Assembly (NCBI GenBank): GCA_964556755.1
Contig: CAZKXI010000007.1
Span: 62,001-126,000, forward strand
Length of the DNA: 64,000 bases
Origin: UBA4085 sp964556755
GTDB lineage: Bacteria; Acidobacteriota; Aminicenantia; Aminicenantales; UBA4085
Reading direction: 5' to 3'
A program made the translations under genes and the position numbers. This document shows, piece after piece, positions 1 through 8,241 of the stretch. The notes under the pieces were generated by a model. The model ran no database searches. It was given only the letters and a program-made list of their open reading frames with translations, and was not told the DNA's origin. Every line of letters begins with the position of its first letter. Position 1 is the stretch's first letter.

Positions 1-713
1 AGGCGCTTCAGATCCTCTTCGTCGAGGTCGGGATAGTCGTCCGCCCCCGGCGCCGGCGATTCCTCGAGCCGGGGCGGCAGGCCGGCCCCGGCGGCGCCCC
101 GGTCCCGCAGAACCTTCAAAGCCGCCTCGCCGTCCTCGGCCCGCAGCTCCAGCCGGCCGCGGTAGAGGTCTTCCTTCCGGACGTGGAAGGCGGGCGGGAT
201 CTTGTGGTCCACCGGAATCTTGGACTCCAGGAACTCGTCGGAAGCATAGTAGCGGATGCCGACGAAATCCCTCTGCCACAGCGCGTCGACGATGTCGCTG
301 GACTCCAGGGGCAGGAGGGCCACGTTCTTGACCAGGGCCAGGAACTCGGCGATCTCCTCGGACGTGATCCCGGGCAGGAAGGTCAGGGTCTTCAGGCCGT
401 CCTTGAAGAAGAGATAGGGCAGGCTGTGGATGACGTTCTCGTCCTGCCAGACAGGATGCCCCCCGTAGAGGAAGGCGCCCTGCCGGACTTCCACCTCCAG
501 CTCGCCGATCAAAGCCAGGCAGGCCTGGAGCTTGGAAGTCAGCTCGCCCCGGAAGCGGACGACCATCTCATTGTGCTCGGGGAAGAGCTTGAAGGCCGAA
601 ACGGCCCGGCTGAGAGCCAGGAAGACGTCCTTGACGGAAGAGAGCGCCGTCGCGGCCGGATCTTGGCTCCCGGCCCGCGCCCGACCCTCCCGACCGATTC
701 CTGACTCGGCCAT
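1..713 (-). CDS. Hypothetical protein, 3' part cut by window edge
   Basis: Reading the minus strand from the ATG at 713 gives an open frame of 237 codons that leaves the window without a stop. The first 30 residues are low-complexity; then comes an alpha-helical stretch with LFPEHNEM, VRFRGELTSKL, LYGGHPVWQDE and LPYLFFKDGLKTLTFLPGI. This style (LYPpgHP-like helix, then a gly-his-pro turn, then a helix with F.DG...L.F.PG) is shared with uncharacterised HEAT-repeat-associated bacterial proteins; I recognise the pattern but not a function. No signal peptide. The start has only a weak purine-rich upstream stretch (AGGGCCAGAG). It is divergent from the symporter at 820. The plus-strand frame over the same bases is an antisense shadow. 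Confidence 0.7.
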   Translation of the reverse strand, partial: MAESGIGREGRARAGSQDPAATALSSVKDVFLALSRAVSAFKLFPEHNEMVVRFRGELTSKLQACLALIGELEVEVRQGAFLYGGHPVWQDENVIHSLPYLFFKDGLKTLTFLPGITSEEIAEFLALVKNVALLPLESSDIVDALWQRDFVGIRYYASDEFLESKIPVDHKIPPAFHVRKEDLYRGRLELRAEDGEAALKVLRDRGAAGAGLPPRLEESPAPGADDYPDLDEEDLKR

Positions 714-768
714 CTCTGGCCCTATGCTAGCATGAGACTCCCGGGGAAGGGAATCCCCCCGGTCCCGC

Positions 769-797
769 TTGACCCGGCGGCCCTTCGGCCCTAGAAT
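769..797 (+). promoter_or_regulatory. Sigma-70-like promoter of the symporter
   Basis: TTGACC at 769-774 and TAGAAT at 792-797 are separated by exactly 17 bases, and the symporter ATG lies 22 bases downstream. A TTG in frame with the symporter sits at 769 but is part of the -35 box, so it is unlikely to be the start codon. Confidence 0.65.
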
Positions 798-819
798 TCC
801 CGGCGCCCGAGGAGCCCCC

Positions 820-2748
820 ATGAACCTGACCCTTCTCGACTGGGCCATCGTCGCCGCCGTCTTCGTCTTCATCGTCGCCTCGGTCATGGCCAGCAAGAGC
901 CTGATGCGGAGCGTCTCGGACTTCCTGGCCGCCGGCCGGACCGGCGGGCGCTACCTCATCAGCCTGTCGCAGGGCACGGCCGCCCTGGGGGCCATCACCA
1001 TCGTCGGCATGCTGGAGATGAACTTCATCGCCGGCTTCACCCTGCGCTGGTGGGAGATGCTGATGACCGTGGTCCTGGTGGCCATCAGCGTCTCCGGCTG
1101 GGTCCTGTACCGCTTCCGGCAGACCCGCTGCCTGACCATGGCCCAGTTCTTCGAGGTCCGCTACAGCCGCGGCTTCCGGGTCTTCGCCGGCGGCCTGGCC
1201 TTCCTCTCGGGCCTCATCAACTTCGGCATCTTTCCCGCCGTCAGCGCCCGCTTCTTCATCTACTTCTGCGGCCTGCCGGCGACGGTCGGCATCCTCGGCC
1301 TGGAGGTCTCGACCTTCGCCCTGATCATGGTCGTGGTCATCGCCGTGCCGCTCTATTTCGTCCTCAGCGGCGGCCAGATCGCGGTCATGATCACCGACTT
1401 CCTGCAGGGCGTCTTCACCAACGTCGTCTTCATCGTCATCGTCGTCGTCCTGATGCTCAAGGTCGACTGGGCCCACATCTTCGCGGCCGTGTCGCTGGCC
1501 CCGCCGGACGCCTCGCTGGTCAATCCCTTCCGGACGGGCAGCACCAAGGACTACAACTTCTGGTACTTTCTGATCGGGATGATCGGGGTCATCTACGGCA
1601 AGCTGTCCTGGCAGGGCACCCAGGCCTACAACGCCTCGGCCAAGAGCGCCCACGAGGCCAAGATGGGCGATGTCCTGATGAACTGGAGAAACATCCCGCA
1701 GTGGGGCCTCTTCCTCGTCTTCGTGCCCGTCGTCGCCTACACCTTCCTCCATCACCCGGACTTCGCCGGCGCGGCGGCCGGAGCCCAAGCGACCATCGCC
1801 GGAGCCGGCAACGCCGCCCTGCGGAGCCAGCTGACCGTGCCCATCGTCCTCAGCCGGCTGCTCCCGGTCGGCCTGATGGGGGCCTTCGCCGCGGTCATGC
1901 TGGCCGCCTCCATCGCCTGCCACGAGACGTATCTGCACTCGTGGGGAGCCATCTTCATCCAGGATGTCCTCCTGCCGCTGCGCCGCAAGCCCTTCGAGCC
2001 GCGAGCCCACATCCGGATGCTCAAGCTGTCGATCGTGGCGGTGGCGGTCTTCGTCTTCTTCTTCAGCCTGCTCTTCCAGCAGAGCGAGTACATCTTCCTC
2101 TTCTTCGCCGTGACGGGAGCCATCTTCGCCGGCGGCAGCGGAGCCGTCATCATCGGCGGGCTGTACTGGAAGCGGGGCACCACGGCCGCCGCCTGGGCGG
2201 CCATGCTGACCGGCATGGTCACGGCGGTCGGGGGCATCGTCGTCCGCCAGCTCAACCCGGCTTTCCCCGTCAACGGCCAGATGGCCTGGGGCCTGGCCAT
2301 GGCCTCCTCGCTCGTCGTCTACGTCGTCGTCTCGCTGTTGACCAGCCGCGGCCGGACCTTCGACATGGATCGCATGCTGCACCGGGGACGGTACGAGATC
2401 GCGGGCGAGACGAAGATTGTCGAGGCCGTGCCGGTCAAGGGATGGAAGGTGCTGGGCATGGGCCGGGAGTTTACCCCGTTCGACAAGGTCATCTACGTCG
2501 CGACCTATGCCTGGACGCTGTCCTGGTTCGTCGTCTTCGTCGTCGGCACGGCCCTCAACCTGTCCGGCGCGGTGGGAACGGCGCCCTGGATGTCCTTCTG
2601 GAAGACGTATGTCCTGATCTACCTGGCCGCCTCCATCGTCGTCATCCTGTGGTTCGCCGCCGGCGGCTTCATCAACCTGCGGGACATGATCCGCCAGCTC
2701 CGGACGATGTCGCGCGACCACACCGACTCCGGCTTCGTCAATAAATAG
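820..2748 (+). CDS. Sodium:solute symporter family (SSF) permease
   Basis: 642-aa integral membrane protein with about 14 hydrophobic segments starting with LLDWAIVAAVFVFIVAS, followed by the SSF-like region MASKSLMRSVSDFLAAGR...LSQGTAALGAITIVGM. SSF carriers import sugars, amino acids, vitamins or anions with Na+; the substrate cannot be read from sequence, but the adjacent GH94, GH172 and GH130 genes make a sugar plausible. The ATG at 820 is chosen because GAGGAG precedes it and a promoter overlaps the upstream in-frame TTG. The long loop near residues 315-350 (alanine-rich) and the cytoplasmic segment near 525-560 resemble the large-SSF subgroup. The stop TAG lies inside the left hairpin of the repeat that begins at 2743. 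Confidence 0.88.
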   Translation: MNLTLLDWAIVAAVFVFIVASVMASKSLMRSVSDFLAAGRTGGRYLISLSQGTAALGAITIVGMLEMNFIAGFTLRWWEMLMTVVLVAISVSGWVLYRFRQTRCLTMAQFFEVRYSRGFRVFAGGLAFLSGLINFGIFPAVSARFFIYFCGLPATVGILGLEVSTFALIMVVVIAVPLYFVLSGGQIAVMITDFLQGVFTNVVFIVIVVVLMLKVDWAHIFAAVSLAPPDASLVNPFRTGSTKDYNFWYFLIGMIGVIYGKLSWQGTQAYNASAKSAHEAKMGDVLMNWRNIPQWGLFLVFVPVVAYTFLHHPDFAGAAAGAQATIAGAGNAALRSQLTVPIVLSRLLPVGLMGAFAAVMLAASIACHETYLHSWGAIFIQDVLLPLRRKPFEPRAHIRMLKLSIVAVAVFVFFFSLLFQQSEYIFLFFAVTGAIFAGGSGAVIIGGLYWKRGTTAAAWAAMLTGMVTAVGGIVVRQLNPAFPVNGQMAWGLAMASSLVVYVVVSLLTSRGRTFDMDRMLHRGRYEIAGETKIVEAVPVKGWKVLGMGREFTPFDKVIYVATYAWTLSWFVVFVVGTALNLSGAVGTAPWMSFWKTYVLIYLAASIVVILWFAAGGFINLRDMIRQLRTMSRDHTDSGFVNK

Positions 2749-2918
2749 GGGTACGGTATACGTAAATCCCCATTTCCCTCCGCTTCCAACGCATCGGATG
2801 TCAGGCTAAATAAGATGGGGGTGAACGTAGTCTCCCTTTTCTAAACGCATCGCGCGGGGAAAGCCGGGGCATCACGCTTTTTAGAAAATAGGGAATTACG
2901 TATACTGTACCCCTATTT
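2743..2918. repeat. Inverted pair of 33-bp hairpin repeats (copy A)
   Basis: Left unit 2743-2775 and right unit 2886-2918 are near-exact reverse complements. Each unit is itself a hairpin with arms AAATAGGG and CCCTATTT around a 17-base core close to GTACAGTATACGTAATT. They bracket about 110 bases of unique, less GC-rich DNA. The left unit contains the TAG stop of the symporter; the right unit ends 15 bases before the GH94 start. The arrangement resembles REP/BIME pairs mobilised by Y1 (RAYT-type) transposases; no such transposase is in the window. Confidence 0.9.
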
Positions 2919-2933
2919 CGGGAGATAAAGCCA

Positions 2934-5315
2934 ATGAGCCATGGCCGGTTCAGCCCCGACGGGCGCGAGTACCTGATCACCAACGTCGCCACGCCGATGC
3001 CCTGGATCAACTACATCCACAACGGCCGTTACTTCGCGACGATCTCGGCCAACGGCGGCGGGATCAGCTACTTTAAAAGTCCCCTTCACGGCCGAGTGAC
3101 CCGCTACCGGATCAACGACGTGCCGCCCGACCGCCCGGGCAAGTACGTCTACGTCAAGGACCGTGAATCGGGCTCCCTCCGGAGCCTGACCTGGCAGCCG
3201 GTCGGGGGGGATCCCTCCCCCTACCGCGCCGTTCATGGCTTCGGCTATACCCGCATCGAATCCGAGGTGGACGGCATCGCGTCCTCCATCCTCTTCCTCG
3301 TGCCCCCCGATGACGACCGCGAGGTCTGGCAAGCCCGGCTGACGAATGCGAGCGGCCGGCAGCGCCGCCTGGCCGTCACCGGCTACGTCGAGCTGGCCCT
3401 CGGACACGCCCTGGTGGATCTCATCAACCAATGCGACGACCAGCACTTCAACCGTGTCCATTTCGACTCCGCCCGCAACGCCCTCTTCGCCACCAAAACC
3501 TATTGGGTCACCGAGACGCGCGGCACCCAGCAGCAGGAGAACAAGGAGTGGGACCAGTGGGCTTTCTTCACCGTCAACGCTCCCATCCTCTCCTACGAGA
3601 CCCGGCGCGAGCGCTTCATCGGCCCTTACCGGACGGAGTCGAATCCGGTGGCGCTGGAGGCTCTCTCGCTCGGCTCACGGGACACCGATTTCGGCAACGC
3701 CATCGGGGCCCTCCAGGTCGAAGTCGACCTGGCGCCCGGCGAAAGCCGCGACCTCGTCTTCTCCCTGGGCGTCATCCCCAAGGCCTCCTTCGAGGCCGAT
3801 CGCGACGCGCGCCTGGCCCGCTATCGCGACGCGGCCTCGGTCGACGCCGCTCTGGCCGCCATCCGGAGCGGCTGGGACGATTTCCTGGGCCGGATGAGAG
3901 CCGACACCCCGGATGCCCGTGCCAACGTCTTCCTCAATGGCTGGTCCCCCTACCAGGCCAAGGTCGCCTTCGACGTCGGCCGGGTGGCCAGCTTCTACTA
4001 TTGGGGCATCGGCCGCGGCTTCGGCTACCGCGATACAGCCCAGGACACCATCGCCATCGTCGCCGCCGACCGGGCCAAAGCCCGCGAGCGGATCGGTCTC
4101 CTGGCCCGGCAGATGCGGCAGGACGGCCGCGTCTACCACCACTTCCACGGCGACGGGCAGGGCGAATTCACCAAGCACTGCGACGACCCGCTGTGGCTCA
4201 TTCTGGCCGTGGACGAGTACATCAGGGAAACGGGCGATTTCGCCGTTCTCGAGGAGAGCGAAGCCTTCCTCGACGCTCCGGCGGGGAGCCTCCTCGACCA
4301 CCTGCTGGCGGTCGTCCGCTTCGCCCGCGGCAACGTCGGCAAGCACGGTCTGCCGGTGTTCGGCCGCGGCGACTGGAACGACACGCTGGACTATATCGGG
4401 GGGCCGGACGGGGGCGAGAGCGTCTGGGGCGGGATGTTCGCCGCCGCGATGCTCGACCGCCTGGACGGGCTCTTGCGGGCGGGCGGCCGCGCCGCCGGGG
4501 CGGCCGAGGTCCGCGCCGCCCGCGACCACTTTCGGCGGGCCGTCGAGGAGCACGGCTGGGACGGCGAGTGGTACATCCGCGCCTTCGGCGAGAATGATCG
4601 CCGCATCGGCTCGCGCGAGAATGTCTTCGGCAAGATCTTCATCAACACCCAAAGCTGGGCCGTGATCGCGGGATTGCCCGACCGCGATCGCCTGGTCTCG
4701 GCCATGGACTCGGCCCGGCGCCTCCTGGACGGCCCCTACGGCCCCAAGATCTGCGCTCCGGCCTTTCGAGAGATCGACCCCAGAATCGGGCTGATCACCC
4801 GCTGTGTCTGGGGCAAGAAGGAGAACGGCGCCGTCTTCAATCACCCTACCGCCTGGCTCATTCAGGCGGAATGCCTCCTGGGGCGGGGCGCGCAGGCCTG
4901 GGCGTATTACAAGAAGCTTCTCCCGGACCGGTTGGATTCCGATCTTTACGCGGCCGAGCCCTACGTCTACTCGCAGTACATCACCAGCGAGGAGCACGGC
5001 GAGCCGGGACGCGCCAGCCACTCCTGGCAGACGGGCACCGCGGCGTGGATGTACCGGGTCGCCTATGACCACATCCTGGGCGTGCGGCCGACCTACCGGG
5101 GGCTTCTCATCGATCCGGCCATCCCGTCCGATTGGAAGCGCTATCGGGTCGAACGCGTCTTCCGCGGCACGCGCTATCTCATAGACATCGAGAATCCGGA
5201 CGGAGTCGAGTCGGGCGTCAAGGCCGTCTATATCGACGGCCGCCCTATCGAGGGGGCTGTCCTTCCCCTTACCGCCGGGCCGGAGTGCCGCGTCCGGGTC
5301 GTCCTGGGCCGCTAA
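2934..5315 (+). CDS. GH94 family glycoside phosphorylase (cellobiose/chitobiose phosphorylase-like)
   Basis: 793 aa, full length for GH94. The N-terminal beta-sandwich begins FSPDGREYLITN and contains PMPWINYIHNGRYFATISANGGG; the (alpha/alpha)6 barrel contains the diagnostic YYWGIGRGFGYRDTAQD and GRGDWNDTLDYIGG around residue 480, where an Asp of the DWND motif is the expected general acid; the C-terminal jelly roll contains YKKLLPD and SEEHGEPGRASHSWQTGTAAWMYR. These enzymes split a beta-glycosidic bond with phosphate to give a sugar-1-phosphate, saving ATP. No signal peptide, so cytoplasmic. GGGAG precedes the ATG and lies directly after hairpin repeat copy A, so translation or RNA stability may be influenced by that hairpin. 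Substrate (cellobiose, diacetylchitobiose, other) is not decidable here. Confidence 0.9.
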   Translation: MSHGRFSPDGREYLITNVATPMPWINYIHNGRYFATISANGGGISYFKSPLHGRVTRYRINDVPPDRPGKYVYVKDRESGSLRSLTWQPVGGDPSPYRAVHGFGYTRIESEVDGIASSILFLVPPDDDREVWQARLTNASGRQRRLAVTGYVELALGHALVDLINQCDDQHFNRVHFDSARNALFATKTYWVTETRGTQQQENKEWDQWAFFTVNAPILSYETRRERFIGPYRTESNPVALEALSLGSRDTDFGNAIGALQVEVDLAPGESRDLVFSLGVIPKASFEADRDARLARYRDAASVDAALAAIRSGWDDFLGRMRADTPDARANVFLNGWSPYQAKVAFDVGRVASFYYWGIGRGFGYRDTAQDTIAIVAADRAKARERIGLLARQMRQDGRVYHHFHGDGQGEFTKHCDDPLWLILAVDEYIRETGDFAVLEESEAFLDAPAGSLLDHLLAVVRFARGNVGKHGLPVFGRGDWNDTLDYIGGPDGGESVWGGMFAAAMLDRLDGLLRAGGRAAGAAEVRAARDHFRRAVEEHGWDGEWYIRAFGENDRRIGSRENVFGKIFINTQSWAVIAGLPDRDRLVSAMDSARRLLDGPYGPKICAPAFREIDPRIGLITRCVWGKKENGAVFNHPTAWLIQAECLLGRGAQAWAYYKKLLPDRLDSDLYAAEPYVYSQYITSEEHGEPGRASHSWQTGTAAWMYRVAYDHILGVRPTYRGLLIDPAIPSDWKRYRVERVFRGTRYLIDIENPDGVESGVKAVYIDGRPIEGAVLPLTAGPECRVRVVLGR

Positions 5316-5316
5316 G

Positions 5317-5478
5317 CCCTGCGGCCCGGGCGGGCGCTACCTCGACCGGTTCTTCGTCGACCTGAAGGGCCGCATCCTCAACATCCGCGACGGCTTCATC
5401 TACGCCGAGTTCAAGGATGAGGAGGATCTTCCCTACCTGGTCAAGCTCCGCATCGACGAGAAGCTGGGCGGCCGCTGA
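5317..5478 (+). pseudogene. Possible 5'-truncated coding remnant
   Basis: Immediately after the GH94 stop, a frame without a usable start reads about 53 codons with natural amino-acid composition: RYLDRFFVDLKGRILNIRDG then FIYAEFKDEEDLPYLVKLRIDEKLGG and a TGA at 5476-5478. It keeps the codon style of real genes (C or G in third positions) and looks like the C-terminal end of an unrelated protein whose beginning has been lost. I do not recognise the family. It sits between GH94 and the convergent GH172 gene. An alternative is chance coding potential in GC-rich DNA. Confidence 0.4.
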
Positions 5479-5493
5479 TCCGGGCGCCGAAAC

Positions 5494-6687
5494 TCAGATG
5501 ATCTCCAGCCCGTCGCGGTCGGGCAGCTTGGGGAACTTGGCGTGCGGCTCGGTCTGGTACCAGAAGGCCACCGAAGCGATGTCGTCCTGCAGGGGCAGGT
5601 AGCGGCCGCCGGAGCGCCAGCCCAGGGCCTGGATGGTCACCTTGAGGTCCTTCTCGAAGCGCACCGGATCCATGATGTGCCAGCGGTAGAGGCCGAACCT
5701 CTGCATGACCTGGTAATGGCCGTCGCCGCGGATGACCTGCGGCAGGCCGGCGTAGGGCGTGGTGAACTCGTGGTACTGGATCGTGCCGTCCGGCGCCTTG
5801 GCGTCGAAGTCGTAGGAGCCGCAGAAGTAGTCCTCGGTTCCGGTGTAGGCGATGGTCGGGAACTTGGAGTCGCCGTCCATGAAGAACTTCAGCTCGCCCT
5901 CGCCCCACCAGCCGTTGTTGTGGACGCCCCAGGCCATATAGGTGCCGACGTAGTGGCCCCAGCCTTTGACGCCGTCGAGGATCGTGTAGTCCGTCTTGTA
6001 CGGCAGCGGGTTGGTCCGCCGGAACTGGGCGTGGAAGTAGGCGGCGTCGTCGGGGACGTCGGTCAGGGCGTAGTTGACCTGGTAATAGACGGTGAACTGG
6101 TTCGTCGTGGGCGCCTCGTTGGGCCGGGGCTTCGCGGCGACGTTCTCGATGGTCATCTTGAAGCCCTTGCGGAAGGGCATCTCCCAGTAGCAGTTGAAGG
6201 CGCTGCCGGGATTGACGCAGACGGGCAGAGAGGAGATCTGGGCGTACTGGCCCCAGCCGCAGGCGAAGAAGTCGCCGACGGGGCACTCGACCGATGGCTC
6301 GGCCTCGCCGTCCCAGTAGATGCGCAGGATGGCGAAGCGCCAGGTGCCGGCCGGGGTCAGCCAAATCTGCTGGATGGCCCCCTCGCCCTTGACGTCGGCC
6401 ATGACGAAGGTCTCGCCGGCCGGGACGCGGACATAGGGCGAGACTTTCCAGCCCTGGCCCAGGTCGCGGGCGGCGCTCATGGCCGGGCCGTCGATGGACA
6501 TGGCCGCCTTGCCTTTCTCGCCGGTGAAGTTCTCGGGCGAGATGGAGCGGGTGACGGCTTTGGACAGGCGGCTGAGGCTGCTCAGGCCCATGCCCAGCCC
6601 GCTGAAGCCCTTGGGCTTCTCCTGGGCCGAGACGACGAGCGAAGCCGCCGCCAGGAGGATGAGAATCTTGACCAGGGGTCGCTTCAT
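5494..6687 (-). CDS. DUF2961 / GH172 family secreted protein
   Basis: 397 aa with a signal peptide (MKRPLVKILILLAAASLVVSA). The body matches the DUF2961 pattern: GWKVSPYVRVPAGETFVMAD, GAIQQIWLTPAGTWRFAILR, YWDGEAEPSVECPVGDFFACG, MPFRKGFKMTIEN, and near the C-terminus GTEDYFCGSYDF and YHEFTTPYAGLPQVI. DUF2961 is now the GH172 family, whose characterised members act on difructose dianhydride or alpha-D-fructofuranosyl/arabinofuranosyl linkages; the substrate here is unknown. GGAGG lies 6 bases before the ATG. It is convergent with GH94 and divergent from GH130, with hairpin repeat copy B in the upstream gap. Confidence 0.82.
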   Translation of the reverse strand: MKRPLVKILILLAAASLVVSAQEKPKGFSGLGMGLSSLSRLSKAVTRSISPENFTGEKGKAAMSIDGPAMSAARDLGQGWKVSPYVRVPAGETFVMADVKGEGAIQQIWLTPAGTWRFAILRIYWDGEAEPSVECPVGDFFACGWGQYAQISSLPVCVNPGSAFNCYWEMPFRKGFKMTIENVAAKPRPNEAPTTNQFTVYYQVNYALTDVPDDAAYFHAQFRRTNPLPYKTDYTILDGVKGWGHYVGTYMAWGVHNNGWWGEGELKFFMDGDSKFPTIAYTGTEDYFCGSYDFDAKAPDGTIQYHEFTTPYAGLPQVIRGDGHYQVMQRFGLYRWHIMDPVRFEKDLKVTIQALGWRSGGRYLPLQDDIASVAFWYQTEPHAKFPKLPDRDGLEII

Positions 6688-6773
6688 GGGAGCCTCCGGA
6701 AATGGGTTTCGATGCTTGGAGTTATATTTTCCGGGGAGGGAAAAGTCAACCGAAATGGGTCTACCGGAAACCG

Positions 6774-6984
6774 AAATAGGGGTACAGTATACGCAATTCC
6801 CTATTTAGAAGGTCATTCTGGCTCGCGAAGTGAGGGGGGAAAGGCCGGGAGGAATCATTTCAACTCATCCTCATCCGCCGAGAGAGCTCGACTCGGGATA
6901 TTGAACCTTTCGTTTCTCGCCCGCTATTCTCCTCGCTGTCTCCATTTCAGGAAATCGGGAATTACGTACACTGTACCCCTATTT
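6774..6984. repeat. Inverted pair of 33-bp hairpin repeats (copy B)
   Basis: Units at 6774-6806 and 6952-6984 have the same AAATAGGG...CCCTATTT arms and core as copy A, in opposite orientations, around about 145 bases of unrelated, less GC-rich sequence. This pair fills most of the 337-base gap (6688-7024) between two divergent genes (GH172 leftward, GH130 rightward). The rest of the gap holds the GGAGG of GH172 and the GGAG of GH130; I see no other gene in it. Confidence 0.9.
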
Positions 6985-7024
6985 TGGGCCCCTCTTTTGT
7001 GGTAGTTTTTTCCCAGGAGCAGCC

Positions 7025-8047
7025 ATGCGACGCCATCCCGACAACCCCATTCTGACCCGGTTCGACATCCCCGACATCCCGGAGCGGCCCCGGGACCCGT
7101 TCCACCCCCCGCTCCTGCACGACGTCACCTCGGTCTTCAACCCAGGAGCGATCGATCGCCGGGAGACCAACAGCCGGCTGATTACCCTCCTGCTACGGGT
7201 GCAGGACCGCTCGCGCGAGACTTACATCGTCCCCGCTCACAGCCCAGACGGCATCTCATTTCAAGTCGAGCCGAGAATCGTCGAGCTCAAAGGATTGGAG
7301 AGAATCGGCGCTCGCGTCTATCACGTCTACGACCCCCGCATCACCTGGATTGACGGTGCCTATCATATTCTCCTCGCCATGGACATGGAAGACGGCTGTC
7401 AGCTCGGGCTTGCCCGGACTGAGCACTTCGAGGAATTCGAATTCCTCGGCCAGGTCTCCGACGAGGACATCCGCAACGGCGTCCTGTTCCCCGAGAAAGT
7501 CGGAGGACGCTACCTCCGCATGGACCGGCCCAACAGGGCCCGCCACGCCGGCGGGCCGACCTCCGGCAGCGCCATCTGGCTCTCCGAGAGCGACGATCTC
7601 CTGGCATGGAAGCCGGTCGCGCCGCTGATCCAGGGCCGCTTCCACTTCTGGGACGAGTTCATCGGCTCCGGACCGCCTCCCGTCAAGACGCGCGAAGGCT
7701 GGCTGCACATCTACCATGGCGTCGCGGGGCACTTCGGCAGCGCCAGCATCTACCAGGCCGGCGTCCTGCTCCTCGACCTGGAGGATCCTTCCAAGGTCCT
7801 CGGACGCTGCCGCCGCAACATCCTGGAGCCGCGCGAGCCCTACGAGCTGGCCGGCCAGGTGCCCAATGTCGTCTTCCCCAGCGGCCTCGTCGTGGACAGG
7901 ACCGATGCGGACGGCTTCGCCGCCGCCGACAGCCCGGTCAAGGTCTATTATGGCGCGGCGGACACCGCGGTCGGGCTGGCCGAGACGACCATCGCGGAGC
8001 TGCTCGACGCCTGCGCCGAAGACGAAATAGGGGTACAGCATACGTAA
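7025..8047 (+). CDS. GH130 family beta-mannoside phosphorylase-like enzyme
   Basis: 340 aa. The five-bladed propeller motifs are clear: HPDNPILTR at the N-terminus, FNPGAI near residue 40, LLLRVQDRS, YHVYDPRITWIDGAYHI around residues 97-113 (its Asp is the expected general acid), LFPEKVGGRYLRMDRPN near 155-170, and WLHIYHG. GH130 enzymes phosphorolyse beta-mannosides, such as beta-1,4-mannosyl-GlcNAc from N-glycans or mannobiose, to mannose-1-phosphate. No signal peptide. The last seven residues (IGVQHT and the preceding Glu codon region) are encoded by hairpin repeat copy C, so the C-terminus was altered by the repeat: the frame runs into it and stops at TAA within it. Together with GH38 at 23280 this suggests mannan or N-glycan use. 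Confidence 0.88.
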   Translation: MRRHPDNPILTRFDIPDIPERPRDPFHPPLLHDVTSVFNPGAIDRRETNSRLITLLLRVQDRSRETYIVPAHSPDGISFQVEPRIVELKGLERIGARVYHVYDPRITWIDGAYHILLAMDMEDGCQLGLARTEHFEEFEFLGQVSDEDIRNGVLFPEKVGGRYLRMDRPNRARHAGGPTSGSAIWLSESDDLLAWKPVAPLIQGRFHFWDEFIGSGPPPVKTREGWLHIYHGVAGHFGSASIYQAGVLLLDLEDPSKVLGRCRRNILEPREPYELAGQVPNVVFPSGLVVDRTDADGFAAADSPVKVYYGAADTAVGLAETTIAELLDACAEDEIGVQHT

Positions 8048-8220
8048 TTCCCTATTTCCGGCCCCTCGGGTGAATTGAGAGCCGAGGTCCATTGGGTGTG
8101 GATGAACAGGGTTGGAGAGGCCATCTTCGCTATGTCGGAGTATCCGGCATGCGGCGGGAGAATGGGGGACTCGGATAAGCCAGCGAACAAATAGGGAATT
8201 GCGTATACTGTACCCCTATT
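8025..8220. repeat. Inverted pair of 33-bp hairpin repeats (copy C)
   Basis: Left unit 8025-8057 overlaps the end of the GH130 gene and provides its last codons and stop; the right unit 8189-8220 is the reverse complement with minor changes and ends 21 bases before the chosen URO-D start. The intervening ~130 bases are unlike the insides of copies A and B. Confidence 0.9.
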
Positions 8221-8241
8221 AACACCTTGGAAGCGACGAAA

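Noticed and set aside
183..704. 173-codon plus-strand frame at the left edge
   Set aside because: The minus-strand frame over the same bases gives well-composed protein with helices and reaches the window edge.
727..2721. 664-codon open frame antisense to the SSF symporter
   Set aside because: Composition is Asp/Gly/His/Arg-rich with no domain, and the plus frame is a clear membrane protein. High GC opens long antisense frames.
2743..8220. CRISPR array formed by the repeats
   Set aside because: Units are inverted pairs inside separate intergenic gaps, not direct repeats with regular spacers, and no cas gene is present.
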